NCBI GenBank assembly: GCA_934725285.1
Contig: CAKVBK010000053.1
Span: forward strand, 1-11,503
DNA from: an uncultured Bacteroidales bacterium
GTDB lineage: Bacteria > Bacteroidota > Bacteroidia > Bacteroidales > UBA932
Direction: 5' to 3'
DNA: 11,503 bases
Shown here: positions 1 to 7,277 of the stretch, piece after piece
How the letters are laid out: each line of letters opens with the position of its first letter
Numbering within the stretch: position 1 is the stretch's first letter
The notes under the pieces: generated by a model
The model's input: the letters and a program-made list of their open reading frames with translations, nothing else
The model's database searches: none
What the model was told of the DNA's origin: nothing
Translations under genes and position numbers: made by a program

Positions 1-234
1 ATATTAAATCAACTGGTGGCAAGCCATCAGCAAACAACCTCTTGGGCCGTCAGTGTTGACTTTGACGTTGGCACGAAATAACAAAATTCAGTCAACAAGA
101 CAGAGCCCATAACCCCAGACCTTGAAGAACAGACAATGATGACATATTTATACCTTTTTAATGTTTCCACAAAGGTACATACTTATTTTTACTTTACTTC
201 TTTAACACAGGGTTTTGGACTAGACTCCACCAAA

Positions 235-275
235 GTACACGGAACGCTCAGCGACCGACGCCAATGTACACGGAA
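235..275. repeat. Short direct repeat GTACACGGAA, two copies
   Basis: GTACACGGAA occurs at 235-244 and again at 266-275, 31 bases apart, each preceded by a similar CCAA-containing stretch. A weaker relative, CCACAAAGGTACAT, lies at 167-180. The copies are exact over 10 bases. They might be transposase-binding repeats at the end of an insertion sequence or an operator, and the sequence does not decide between these. Confidence 0.45.
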
Positions 276-309
276 GTGTTGCTTTGAGAGGGAAGAGGGG
301 CATTTTTAC

Positions 310-346
310 GTGGCTGACCCTCGTTTTCGAAGATGGGGTCAGCCAC
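310..346. repeat. Perfect 11-bp inverted repeat downstream of the kinase gene
   Basis: GTGGCTGACCC (310-320) is exactly complementary to GGGTCAGCCAC (336-346), with a 15-base loop between them. It lies about 35 bases past the kinase stop codon, where an operon terminator would be expected. Neither strand has a T-run after the stem (the minus strand continues GTAAAAATG), so it is not a standard intrinsic terminator. It may still fold in the transcript and stop or protect its 3' end, or it may belong to a mobile-element end. Confidence 0.55.
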
Positions 347-372
347 ATGGGTACTATACAGGGCTGTACCAG

Positions 373-390
373 AGGCACATCATTGTGCCT
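373..390 (-). repeat. Small hairpin spanning the kinase stop codon
   Basis: AGGCACA (373-379) pairs exactly with TGTGCCT (384-390) around a 4-base loop. The TGA stop of the kinase gene (382-380) overlaps the loop and the loop-side end of one arm. No T-run follows. It could contribute to 3'-end formation or be chance. Confidence 0.35.
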
Positions 391-1234
391 GTGGTTTGTG
401 AAATTCTATCAGACCGTCAATAGGGGTCTTTATGATCCGTCCCATCTTCATTCCGTATTCACCTGCGGCCTGGCCGAGAAGATCCTGGTAGTGGAATGCG
501 ACTGAGCCGACACAGTTGAACTTGTACTTTCTGTAGTCTGGATAAAGACTCACTATATTCTTGAAAAAATCTCTGAACGAGCCCAGCATGAGGTCATGGT
601 AATAAGGATGGGCATGTCTGTGGTCTCCGACCCATTTACAGAATCCGGCGCAGTAGCGGTTGGCTTTCGGCTTTCTGTAGATTTGCTCGATAATCTCGTC
701 GATTGATTTGTTTATCAACGGTTTGACTTCAGAGATGATTTCGGCTGGCATGTTTCCACGCATGTAGTCACGAAGCAACGCTTTTCCGATGTAGCCGCCA
801 CTTCCTTCGTCTCCCAGGATGAATCCGAGCGAATCGATGTTTGACGTCTCTTTCTCTCCATCGTACAGGCACGAATTAGTACCTGTGCCAAGGATTGCGG
901 CGAAACCTGCCTCATGGCCTAACAGCGCTCTCGCCGCTCCTAACAGATCCATGGCGACGAACACCTTTCCGGCATTCGGAAAGACACCGAGAAGGACTCC
1001 ACGCATGAAATCGTAGTCAAGTTCGCTGACTCCTGCTCCGTAGAAGTACACTTCTGTGACTTCATTGGCGAGGAATCCTTCAGGAAGGTTCTTCAGGATG
1101 TCATTGTGAATCTCTTCTCCAGAGATGAAATTGGGATTGTACCCGAGACTTTTGAACCGTGCCACGTCCGTGCCGTCTTTCCGCACGCACGCCCAGTCGG
1201 TCTTCGTGGACCCTGAATCGGCGATGATTATCAT
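380..1234 (-). CDS. murK: BadF/BadG-type amino-sugar kinase, probable MurNAc/GlcNAc kinase (MurK-like)
   Basis: This is a 284-residue cytoplasmic kinase of the ASKHA fold, BadF/BadG/BcrA/BcrD family, which includes N-acetylglucosamine kinases and the MurNAc kinase MurK of Tannerella forsythia. Visible motifs are the phosphate-1 loop DSGSTKTDW (residues 6-14), GTGTNS (116-121), GDEGSGG (141-147) and an adenosine-type CVGSVA segment (241-246). The length is normal for the family, and the ATG start gives MIIIADSGST, the expected N-terminus. With murQ and a sugar transporter in the same operon, the likely job is ATP-dependent phosphorylation of imported MurNAc to MurNAc-6-phosphate, the substrate of MurQ. 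GlcNAc is an alternative or additional substrate and cannot be excluded by eye. It is the last gene of the operon, 12 nt after the transporter stop. Confidence 0.85.
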   Translation of the reverse strand: MIIIADSGSTKTDWACVRKDGTDVARFKSLGYNPNFISGEEIHNDILKNLPEGFLANEVTEVYFYGAGVSELDYDFMRGVLLGVFPNAGKVFVAMDLLGAARALLGHEAGFAAILGTGTNSCLYDGEKETSNIDSLGFILGDEGSGGYIGKALLRDYMRGNMPAEIISEVKPLINKSIDEIIEQIYRKPKANRYCAGFCKWVGDHRHAHPYYHDLMLGSFRDFFKNIVSLYPDYRKYKFNCVGSVAFHYQDLLGQAAGEYGMKMGRIIKTPIDGLIEFHKPQAQ

Positions 1235-1246
1235 ATTGTCAATAAA

Positions 1247-2446
1247 TTAGTTTCTTATCTTGTAGCCAACGTAAGCGTAGTAAAAAATGAAGAGGTAGCA
1301 AGGAAGACATATCCAGTAGGCCGCCTGATTGCCGATACTGTCCTTGAGGAAGCCGAATATGAGAGGGATCAAGGCTCCTCCTCCGAATGAGGCTACCACC
1401 AGAGAAGATCCGACTTTAGTGAAACGTCCAAGGTCGGTGATTGCGAGTGGCCAGAGGGCGGGGTTCATCAGTGAGCATGCCAGAGCTATGAAGGCCACGC
1501 ACCAAATGGAGATTTCAGGAGGAGTGAGGACAATGAGGAGAGATCCCGCGACAGCGACCCAACAGCAGATCCTGAGCGCTTGGACCTGAGAGACGAACTT
1601 TGGGATGAACAAGATTCCAAGAATATAGCCGATAGCCATCCCGATGCTTGGCCAGATGGCATAGACTTGTGGATTTGGAAGGTGAAGATAGTTGGCGTAA
1701 TCAACAACGGAGGAGAGAGCCAGTGTCTCTACGCCGGTGTAGAAAAACATCGCCACGGCGCCAAGGATCAGATGCGGGAATTGCCAGACAGATGTCTTTC
1801 CGGCCGCATAAGGGCAGTCCGCCGCGTCAGCCTCATCCTCTCCGGCCGCCTTCACCTCTTCCAAAGGCGCGAAGTTTACAAGTATTCCAAGGATAATGAA
1901 TATTCCAATGATGATCAGGAACGGCTTTGTGACGTCGGTGAGGACAGCTTCGTCAAGGCTTTTTCCGATCACGGCCGCCAGAAACACCGGAGCCGCCGCC
2001 CATGCGAGCGAGTTACATATTCCCATCACACTCATTCTTCTGGCTCCGCTTTCCATCGGTCCCAGAATTGTCACATAGGGATTTATGGCAGCCTGAAGCA
2101 CCGTGTTGGCTATCCCGCTGAGGAATGAGGCGAAAATGAACACCCACAAGACTCCGGATCTGGCTGATGGAATGAATAGGGAGAACGCCAGAGCGAACAG
2201 AAAGAATGAGACAGACATCGTTTTCTTATAGCCGATCTTTCCGATGATCTTGGCAGCTGGATAACTGAAGAACATGAAAGCGCAGAAAGTGGAGGCTATC
2301 AGCAGGTAGGACTCTCCTGAAGAGACCTCCAACGTTGACTGCAGAAGCGGTACCAGATAACTGTTTATCCCTATCGCGAATCCGACGATGAAGAACATCG
2401 TTCCTATTATCGCCAGAGGCAGGACGTAACCTTGTTTTCTATCCAT
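1247..2446 (-). CDS. MFS sugar transporter, FucP/FHS-like (MurNAc permease candidate)
   Basis: This 399-residue protein is almost entirely hydrophobic, with about 12 predicted membrane segments in two halves joined by a charged cytoplasmic loop (residues about 195-220, rich in E, D and A). The N-terminal half resembles the fucose-galactose-hexose:H+ symporter group: GINSYLVPLLQ (26-36), an AKIIGKIGYKK loop (65-75) and GIANTVLQAAINPYV (111-125). It probably brings a sugar across the inner membrane by proton symport. Its position directly before the kinase, in an operon with murQ, parallels the inner-membrane MurNAc transporter called MurT in Tannerella forsythia. I give no symbol because murT also names an unrelated lipid II amidation enzyme. 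The start is ATG at 2446, 14 nt after the preceding stop. Substrate is inferred from context. Confidence 0.82.
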   Translation of the reverse strand: MDRKQGYVLPLAIIGTMFFIVGFAIGINSYLVPLLQSTLEVSSGESYLLIASTFCAFMFFSYPAAKIIGKIGYKKTMSVSFFLFALAFSLFIPSARSGVLWVFIFASFLSGIANTVLQAAINPYVTILGPMESGARRMSVMGICNSLAWAAAPVFLAAVIGKSLDEAVLTDVTKPFLIIIGIFIILGILVNFAPLEEVKAAGEDEADAADCPYAAGKTSVWQFPHLILGAVAMFFYTGVETLALSSVVDYANYLHLPNPQVYAIWPSIGMAIGYILGILFIPKFVSQVQALRICCWVAVAGSLLIVLTPPEISIWCVAFIALACSLMNPALWPLAITDLGRFTKVGSSLVVASFGGGALIPLIFGFLKDSIGNQAAYWICLPCYLFIFYYAYVGYKIRN

Positions 2447-2460
2447 GATTGTTCCTGTCT

Positions 2461-3537
2461 TTAGAATGGAAGTTCATTGTACAGTCCGTTGAACGTCTTC
2501 ATGCCTTTCCAGACAGGGTGCCCGAAAGTCGAGTTCTTGTTGGTGGCGTCGCAGACGAACCACTCTCCGTCCACGAAAATCTCGGGAATGACATGGCCGA
2601 TGACAGATTTGGAAAAATAGCATTGACCGTGAATATACCTTGCTGGCAGACCCGCGGCGCGGCTCATGGCGATTATGGCGTGGGCCATGTCGCAGCAGTT
2701 GCCACCCTTGGCCTTGATGGTGCCGAGGGCTCCCTTTTTTGTGTTGTAATAATCTTCCCAAGTCCAATTGTCTCTGGCATAGATGAATATGGCTTCGGCT
2801 TTTTCCCGTGCGGTGGTCTTGCCGGAGGTTGCCTCTTTCATGGTGGACAAGACAAGCGGGTCGTCAACAGGACAGTTTGAGGTGCTTCCAAGAAAGCCGG
2901 ACCACCATGAGGACACCTTATCAGGAAGCTGAAGATTGTTTTTGTAGTGGCTCATGATTCTGGCCATGACCACAAGGGCCTGACGGAAGACAATGTTCCC
3001 TACATATTCCTCATTGCCCGTCTTGTAGTTGAGTTCCACGGTGGAATCACCGCTTCTGTCATCTTTCCATACCCTTGTGCCGAAGCTGCAATAGTTAGGG
3101 TACATTCCCTTGCCGGCGGCATATTCATGCATTCTGCCGATCATCCATTTCACCGCGTCAAGTGAAATTTCATCCTGCTCGAAGGTGTTCCACTGCATGA
3201 CGCCGCCCGCTGAATATTTAGGAATATCCACATCCGGCAGATTCTGCCAAGTGTCGGGATGGGTCTCTATCAATTCCAGAATGTAGCATGCCGCCGAGAA
3301 ATATTTGGATTGTGAATATGTGATGCCTTCCACATTGACTGACACCGGCATCTCGTCCGTCTTCTCGAAGGTGTCATAGGCGTCCGAGATGGCTTTCAGG
3401 AACTCTCCGTTCCAAGATGTGGCGACGAACTCTTTGGGCTGCTCTTTTTCATTTCCGTCCTTTTTCTCCGGTGAACATGCAGAGCATACGGTCAAGACCA
3501 AAAAGGTTGACAGAAGGAATGTCAGGATCTTTTTCAT
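2461..3537 (-). CDS. Lipoprotein with pseudomurein-binding-like repeats and transglutaminase/cysteine-peptidase domain (PeiW/PeiP-like)
   Basis: The protein has 358 residues from the ATG at 3537. A GTG one codon upstream (3540) is the alternative start. MKKILTFLL and a hydrophobic stretch lead to Cys21, giving a plausible though weak lipobox (CSAC). Residues about 43-90, 127-160 and 185-218 each look like pseudomurein-binding repeats: an amphipathic helix, then a turn such as MPVSVNVEG, MYPNYCSFG or LPDKVSS. The C-terminal 120 residues are a transglutaminase-like core: GGNCCD with probable nucleophile Cys281, GHVIPEIFVDGEW with His315, and CDATN with Asp330. Repeats followed by a Cys-His-Asp domain is the layout of the methanogen-virus pseudomurein endoisopeptidases PeiW and PeiP, which cut an isopeptide bond in the archaeal wall peptide. 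Here it is predicted to be anchored to a membrane and to cleave a wall peptide. Whether the target is pseudomurein or murein is not known. A strong hairpin lies just upstream. Confidence 0.75.
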   Translation of the reverse strand: MKKILTFLLSTFLVLTVCSACSPEKKDGNEKEQPKEFVATSWNGEFLKAISDAYDTFEKTDEMPVSVNVEGITYSQSKYFSAACYILELIETHPDTWQNLPDVDIPKYSAGGVMQWNTFEQDEISLDAVKWMIGRMHEYAAGKGMYPNYCSFGTRVWKDDRSGDSTVELNYKTGNEEYVGNIVFRQALVVMARIMSHYKNNLQLPDKVSSWWSGFLGSTSNCPVDDPLVLSTMKEATSGKTTAREKAEAIFIYARDNWTWEDYYNTKKGALGTIKAKGGNCCDMAHAIIAMSRAAGLPARYIHGQCYFSKSVIGHVIPEIFVDGEWFVCDATNKNSTFGHPVWKGMKTFNGLYNELPF

Positions 3538-3563
3538 CACTTATCTGTTTTGTGAGATTGGCA

Positions 3564-3591
3564 GGCATGGGAGCGGTCAGGCTCCCATGCC
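3564..3591 (-). repeat. Perfect 11-bp intergenic hairpin within the operon
   Basis: GGCATGGGAGC (3564-3574) and GCTCCCATGCC (3581-3591) form a perfect GC-rich 11-bp stem with a 6-base loop. It sits between the stop of the 757-residue lipoprotein gene and the start of the transglutaminase gene, in the second-longest gap after the operon's left flank. No T-run follows on the minus strand (TGCCAATCTCAC), so complete termination is unlikely. It may be an RNA-processing or stability element, or a partial attenuator lowering expression of the three downstream genes. Confidence 0.6.
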
Positions 3592-3598
3592 CGGATAA

Positions 3599-5872
3599 CT
3601 ATTTCTCGTCGCCGAACAACTCGGTTCTGAAAATCTGATCGGCGCTGATGCCCTTGGCGTCCTCCAGCTTGTTGTCAAGCATGTATTGGAAGAAGAACGC
3701 GTAGGTGATGAGCGCCCTCATTGAGCATGCGCATCCATAGTAGCCATCGAGTCTTCCGACGTAGCCGCTCAGGTTTGAGATCGCGTTTTCATCGCTGAGA
3801 ACAAGAGCGAAGTTTACGTTCCTCATCGCAAAGTTGTCAAGCCAGTCGATCTTGACCTGACAGTGCTTCCCGTTCTCGTCGGAACCCATCACAAGATGAC
3901 CACCGTTGTTCTTGGTCTCGTTGTAAGGGCTGCTTGCCCATTTGAAATCGTGCGTCTGAGGCAGTTCTGTCTCAGACATCTTTGCCGGCGCGCTGATCTC
4001 AGGGATGCTTCCCGCACCGTTCTTGCCGGTCTGGTTTCCGTCATAGCCCCTGAGCAGAAGGTAACACCTCAACGCAAGCTCGAAGACATCGGCGGTGTTG
4101 TATTCCTTGCCGCCCACAGTGATCTTTGTGGTAGATGGAATATAATGGGCGTTCTCGACATTGAACTCCTCGTTCTCGCTCCCGGCGGCCGCAGGGGTCT
4201 CGCCGCTGATCATGTTGATTGTCCCGGTGGTCTTTTCCCAGATGCCAATCAATGTCACGTACTGCTCTGCGAAATCCTTGATCGTCGTACCTGTCGGAGG
4301 TACATAGGCTGCTTGTTTCACCTTGATGGCAAGACCATCCTTGACATTGCCTCCCTTGATGGTGACAGAACCCTCGCGGGCCTCTCCGGAGTTGGCTTTG
4401 ACGGTGATCTGGATCTTTGCCGGTGACGCTGTCTCGCCTGATGCCGGGTTAACAGAGATCCAGTCTGCGTCTGCCGTGGCTGTCCATGCTTTCTTGGCGA
4501 CAAACTGTGCTTCCACCGTCTCGCCTTCGGCTTTAGTCGTAACTTCCGTGGTCTTCAGCTCGATGTCAGGCATCTCGATTCCGTAGAAGTCGTAGTCGAG
4601 TTTGATGTCCTTTACCGCATCGTAGACATTTTCGGTGATTCCATTGTCCAGCAGATGCTTGTAGAATCTGCACAGAATGAGGAACGTACGCATCGGGGAG
4701 ATGATTCCCCGGTAAGGTGGCATGACGAGCGAGCCGTCAGGATCCTCGTCATAGTTCAAGAAGTTTCCTATGCATCCCAGATCCTGGGCCCTTTTCAGGA
4801 ACCAAGGGAGTGTACGTGCCATAAAGCCGAGATCGCAAGGCACCTTGTCCGAGAAGTTGATGACGCCGCAAGGCTCATCGGATTTCTCGTACCAAGGATA
4901 TGATCCCCATGTCGCCCATTCGTCGGCTACGGGGATCTTCTCGCTGAGACTCTTGCCGTTGCCGAGGTTGTGTACAGGAGTGTTCCTTTCACTTTGTTTC
5001 AGGGCTGAACCCTCCTTGGTCACAAGGTCAAGGAACCCCTTGGCCGCTATCACGAAGCATTGGGCGGCGGTATATTCAGTGCCGGCCACTGTGATCGTGT
5101 GGTATGGCTGAAACTTAGGATCGTACTGATCCTTTCCGTCGGAGTACCCTCCGCTGTAAGGAATCGGGATGAAGTGTACGTTCTCCCATGCGCTGTTGTT
5201 GTCGGAGCAGTGGCTGCCGTCGGCGCTGACCGTACCGATGGTCTTCTGCCACACATCAAGGTAGGAGACGAGCTGCTCGGCGAAACCTCTGAGCGTGGCA
5301 GAGGCGGAAAGATACTCTGTGGACACGGAGGACGGAAGTTTTCCGTCGCTCTTGTAGGCGGCCACCGTTCTGGCCAAAGTCACGGTAGCGCGGTTGGTGG
5401 AGAAAGCTATGGCCTGACCGTTTCTGGTGAACAGGGTCTGGTTAGGAACCTGTCCTTTCTCTTTCATCGCCTGAAGCATCTTTTGGGCTATCGAGGCAAC
5501 ACTCTCCTCTCCTGTCACGGCGATGCTTTCTGAGTCGTAGCTGTCTCTGTCAGGGTGATCGGCAGCCTTGTAGTTCAGCACGTCAATGTCTCCTGATGTC
5601 TTTCCGGAGGTAAGGTTGGAGACAACCATGCAGAGGGCATGATGGTATTGTGGCTGCGTCAGACTCTTCCCGGCCACATCCAAAGAGGTTGGCAGGGTTG
5701 TAGTCTTCTCCCATGCCGAGTACATTGACGCGAACGCATCGATCAGATCCCGCTGCGAGATTGTCGCAACAGACTTTACATCGTCATTGTCCTCTTTTCC
5801 GTCTCCTTTGCAGGCCGTGATAAGCCCCGCGAGAGTCATCAAAGAGACAAGATAAATCCAGATTTTTTTCAT
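3599..5872 (-). CDS. Large lipoprotein with pseudomurein-binding-like repeats, two duplicated units and a BACON domain
   Basis: This 757-residue protein starts at ATG 5872 with a clear lipoprotein signal (MKKIWIY, hydrophobic core, LITAC, Cys21). Residues 41-88 and about 122-188 resemble the pseudomurein-binding repeats of the neighbouring transglutaminase protein, with turns TLPTSLDVAG and KLPSSVS. Two related long units follow, at about 193-437 and 529-755. Each opens with FAEQ...W(Q/E)KT.GT, then a (N)(V/A)H(F/Y)IP segment, then ITV.G.EY...., and ends in a helical region (SPMRTFLILCRFYKHLLDN, CSMRALITYAFFFQYMLDN). Between them, at about 444-521, is a BACON domain (AWTATADADWISVNPASGE through VKQAA), a module typical of Bacteroidota carbohydrate-binding proteins. 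I recognise no catalytic site. The best reading is a wall-binding or capture protein working with the downstream peptidase. The function of the duplicated units is unknown to me. Confidence 0.72.
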   Translation of the reverse strand: MKKIWIYLVSLMTLAGLITACKGDGKEDNDDVKSVATISQRDLIDAFASMYSAWEKTTTLPTSLDVAGKSLTQPQYHHALCMVVSNLTSGKTSGDIDVLNYKAADHPDRDSYDSESIAVTGEESVASIAQKMLQAMKEKGQVPNQTLFTRNGQAIAFSTNRATVTLARTVAAYKSDGKLPSSVSTEYLSASATLRGFAEQLVSYLDVWQKTIGTVSADGSHCSDNNSAWENVHFIPIPYSGGYSDGKDQYDPKFQPYHTITVAGTEYTAAQCFVIAAKGFLDLVTKEGSALKQSERNTPVHNLGNGKSLSEKIPVADEWATWGSYPWYEKSDEPCGVINFSDKVPCDLGFMARTLPWFLKRAQDLGCIGNFLNYDEDPDGSLVMPPYRGIISPMRTFLILCRFYKHLLDNGITENVYDAVKDIKLDYDFYGIEMPDIELKTTEVTTKAEGETVEAQFVAKKAWTATADADWISVNPASGETASPAKIQITVKANSGEAREGSVTIKGGNVKDGLAIKVKQAAYVPPTGTTIKDFAEQYVTLIGIWEKTTGTINMISGETPAAAGSENEEFNVENAHYIPSTTKITVGGKEYNTADVFELALRCYLLLRGYDGNQTGKNGAGSIPEISAPAKMSETELPQTHDFKWASSPYNETKNNGGHLVMGSDENGKHCQVKIDWLDNFAMRNVNFALVLSDENAISNLSGYVGRLDGYYGCACSMRALITYAFFFQYMLDNKLEDAKGISADQIFRTELFGDEK
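3608..5296 (-). repeat. Internal gene duplication: two ~230-245-residue units flanking a BACON domain
   Basis: Unit A is encoded at about 4562-5296 (residues 193-437) and unit B at about 3608-4288 (residues 529-755), with the BACON domain at about 4310-4543 between them. Similarity is seen at the protein level in the same order of motifs, but with many substitutions and indels, so the duplication is old. DNA identity is not obvious by eye. Confidence 0.6.
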
Positions 5873-5906
5873 AATGCTTTTAGTTTTGATAGTGTTATTA
5901 TATTCA

Positions 5907-7274
5907 TCATTCCATGTTGAATCGGGTCATGTCCGGGAATGTTCCGAGTCCGTAACGGAATAGCACGATTCCGCTTGCCCGGCTGTCCTTATAGACCTCG
6001 CAGTCTTTCATAATTCCATCCTCGTCCATCGGATAGACCTTGCTGTCATCCCCTTTGTAGGTGGTGGTTCCGGCCCAGCACTGTGCTCCTGCGGTGTTGT
6101 CGGCGAACTTGTTGGCGGCCCTTACGCATGCGGCGTCATTGTAGCCGTAGGAATACCTGTAGATCATCGGCATGAGGATGTGGATGTATTTTCCCATCTC
6201 GTTCTGGTCCTGTCCATAGTAGTAGTGTGAGTCATTGTCATCGGGCATCAGGGCCGCTGATGTGACAAGGCCCTCGTTGTAACTGTCGCACAATTCCCTC
6301 AATTCTCTGCAGCATCTGGTCACGGCTCCTACGGCGTTCACCTCTGCCGAAGGATTGTGCTTGTAGGCGGTTCCACCGAACCGTATGTAGTCCAGATGAA
6401 TGCCTTTCACTCCGTAATCCTCTATGTAATCTTTGGCGTTCCGGGTGATTTCCTCGAAGATTTCATCCTTGTACCTGTTGTTCTCATCGTCAATAGGATT
6501 GATCCATCCGGAGGAATTGTGAAAGCATTGGATCCATGCGTGCACTGTGATTCCGATCCGTTCCGCCTCCTCGATGAATTCTGTCGTGGTCTTCCTTGAG
6601 GACGGATGAAATGCGGCATAGTTCAGGATGATGTGGTCGTAGCCTTTGGCTTTCAAGGTCTTCATCATCAAGCAGTCATCGGCCATGAGGCTTGGCAGAT
6701 GTGCTTTCCATGCCCAGAAAGCGATATGACGCGTCTGCTCAAGATCGAAGATGACATTCTCTGTGGCCTTGCTTGAATATGTCAGGTTTCTCCACTGTCC
6801 GTCTCCGTCCGGGATTCGCTGGTAGCTACCTCTTGCTGTCTGAGCGTCCGGCGTACTGAAAGCCATACTTCTCACGAAATCGTCCACGGCTTTTCCGGTG
6901 GCGTTACGGGCAAGTCTAAGCTCGAACTCTGAATTTGAGGCGATTCCAGTGACAAGAGTCTCGTCCTCCGTTGACAGCACAAGACGTCCTCCTGATTCAA
7001 GCACGGTGCCTGACGGGGCGGTCCAGAGGCATTTGCCGGTGAAATACTGGTCGGTCAGGAACAGTCCCAGCCCGGAGACATCTACACTTTCCGTCCCTGT
7101 GTTGAGAATCTCCACCCACGACTGGGCGTCAGTTGTCTGGTCGTGGGCGGCGATTTCGTTGATAACCATCCCTTTATAGATGCTGATGTCATCCTTGCCA
7201 CCTTCGGACTTGTCACATCCCCCGCCGACAAACAAAGCCGCGGCCAAGAATGAAATTAGTATGCTGTGTTCCAT
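5907..7274 (-). CDS. Lipoprotein with lamin-tail domain and TIM-barrel glycoside-hydrolase-like domain
   Basis: This is a 455-residue exported protein. The N-terminus is hydrophobic and ends in VGGGC (Cys20), a weak lipobox, and it lacks the usual positive charges. An in-frame stop (that of murQ) lies two codons before the ATG, so no longer start exists. Residues about 34-150 look like a lamin-tail domain (MVINEIAAHD, SWVEILNTG, DVSGLGLFLTD). Residues about 180-450 look like a (beta/alpha)8 hydrolase: HIAFWAWK, GYDHIILNYAAF, GITVHAWIQCF, GIHLDYIRF (291-299, Asp295 a candidate catalytic residue), ILMPMIYRYSYGY, AGTTTYKG and SGIVLFRYG. The GIHLDYIRF strand resembles GHL10/DUF4015-type putative glycoside hydrolases. 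A role in cutting a wall glycan fits its position 3 nt after murQ and before two wall-binding proteins, but the substrate is unknown. Confidence 0.7.
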   Translation of the reverse strand: MEHSILISFLAAALFVGGGCDKSEGGKDDISIYKGMVINEIAAHDQTTDAQSWVEILNTGTESVDVSGLGLFLTDQYFTGKCLWTAPSGTVLESGGRLVLSTEDETLVTGIASNSEFELRLARNATGKAVDDFVRSMAFSTPDAQTARGSYQRIPDGDGQWRNLTYSSKATENVIFDLEQTRHIAFWAWKAHLPSLMADDCLMMKTLKAKGYDHIILNYAAFHPSSRKTTTEFIEEAERIGITVHAWIQCFHNSSGWINPIDDENNRYKDEIFEEITRNAKDYIEDYGVKGIHLDYIRFGGTAYKHNPSAEVNAVGAVTRCCRELRELCDSYNEGLVTSAALMPDDNDSHYYYGQDQNEMGKYIHILMPMIYRYSYGYNDAACVRAANKFADNTAGAQCWAGTTTYKGDDSKVYPMDEDGIMKDCEVYKDSRASGIVLFRYGLGTFPDMTRFNME

Positions 7275-7277
7275 AGA

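Larger units (their letters stand above)
1..379. other. Non-coding left flank with repeats, possible decayed insertion-sequence end
   Basis: No convincing gene is visible here. One plus-strand frame is open from base 1 to a TAA at 79-81 (26 codons), which could be the tail of a gene entering from the left, but the peptide is not recognisable. The stretch is AT-rich around 120-210. Between about 225 and 390 it is dense with repeats: a 10-base direct repeat (235-244, 266-275), an 11-base inverted repeat (310-320, 336-346), a 12-base palindrome-like TACAG-GG-CTGTA (357-368) and a hairpin over the kinase stop codon (373-390). Clustered short repeats like these are typical of insertion-sequence ends, for example IS21-like elements, but no transposase is visible, so this stays a suggestion. 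Confidence 0.4.

Noticed and set aside
1..81. Possible C-terminal end of a plus-strand gene entering from the left
   Set aside because: Only 26 codons are open and the peptide is unrecognisable; an open run of this length is expected by chance.
170..177. TACCTTTG on the minus strand, matching the Bacteroidota -7 promoter element
   Set aside because: No TTTG-like -33 element lies at the right distance and no gene follows on the minus strand within the window.
310..346. Inverted repeat as an intrinsic terminator of the operon
   Set aside because: No T-run follows the stem on the minus strand and the loop is long, so it is listed only as an inverted repeat.
1580..2128. Plus-strand open frame of 182 codons opposite the transporter gene
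   Set aside because: It overlaps a convincing membrane transporter on the other strand, and its own translation is low-complexity and rich in R, H and S with no family features.
3863..4426. Plus-strand open frame of 187 codons opposite the BACON lipoprotein gene
   Set aside because: The minus-strand frame encodes clear domains here, and the plus-strand product shows none. It is a by-product of GC-rich codon use.
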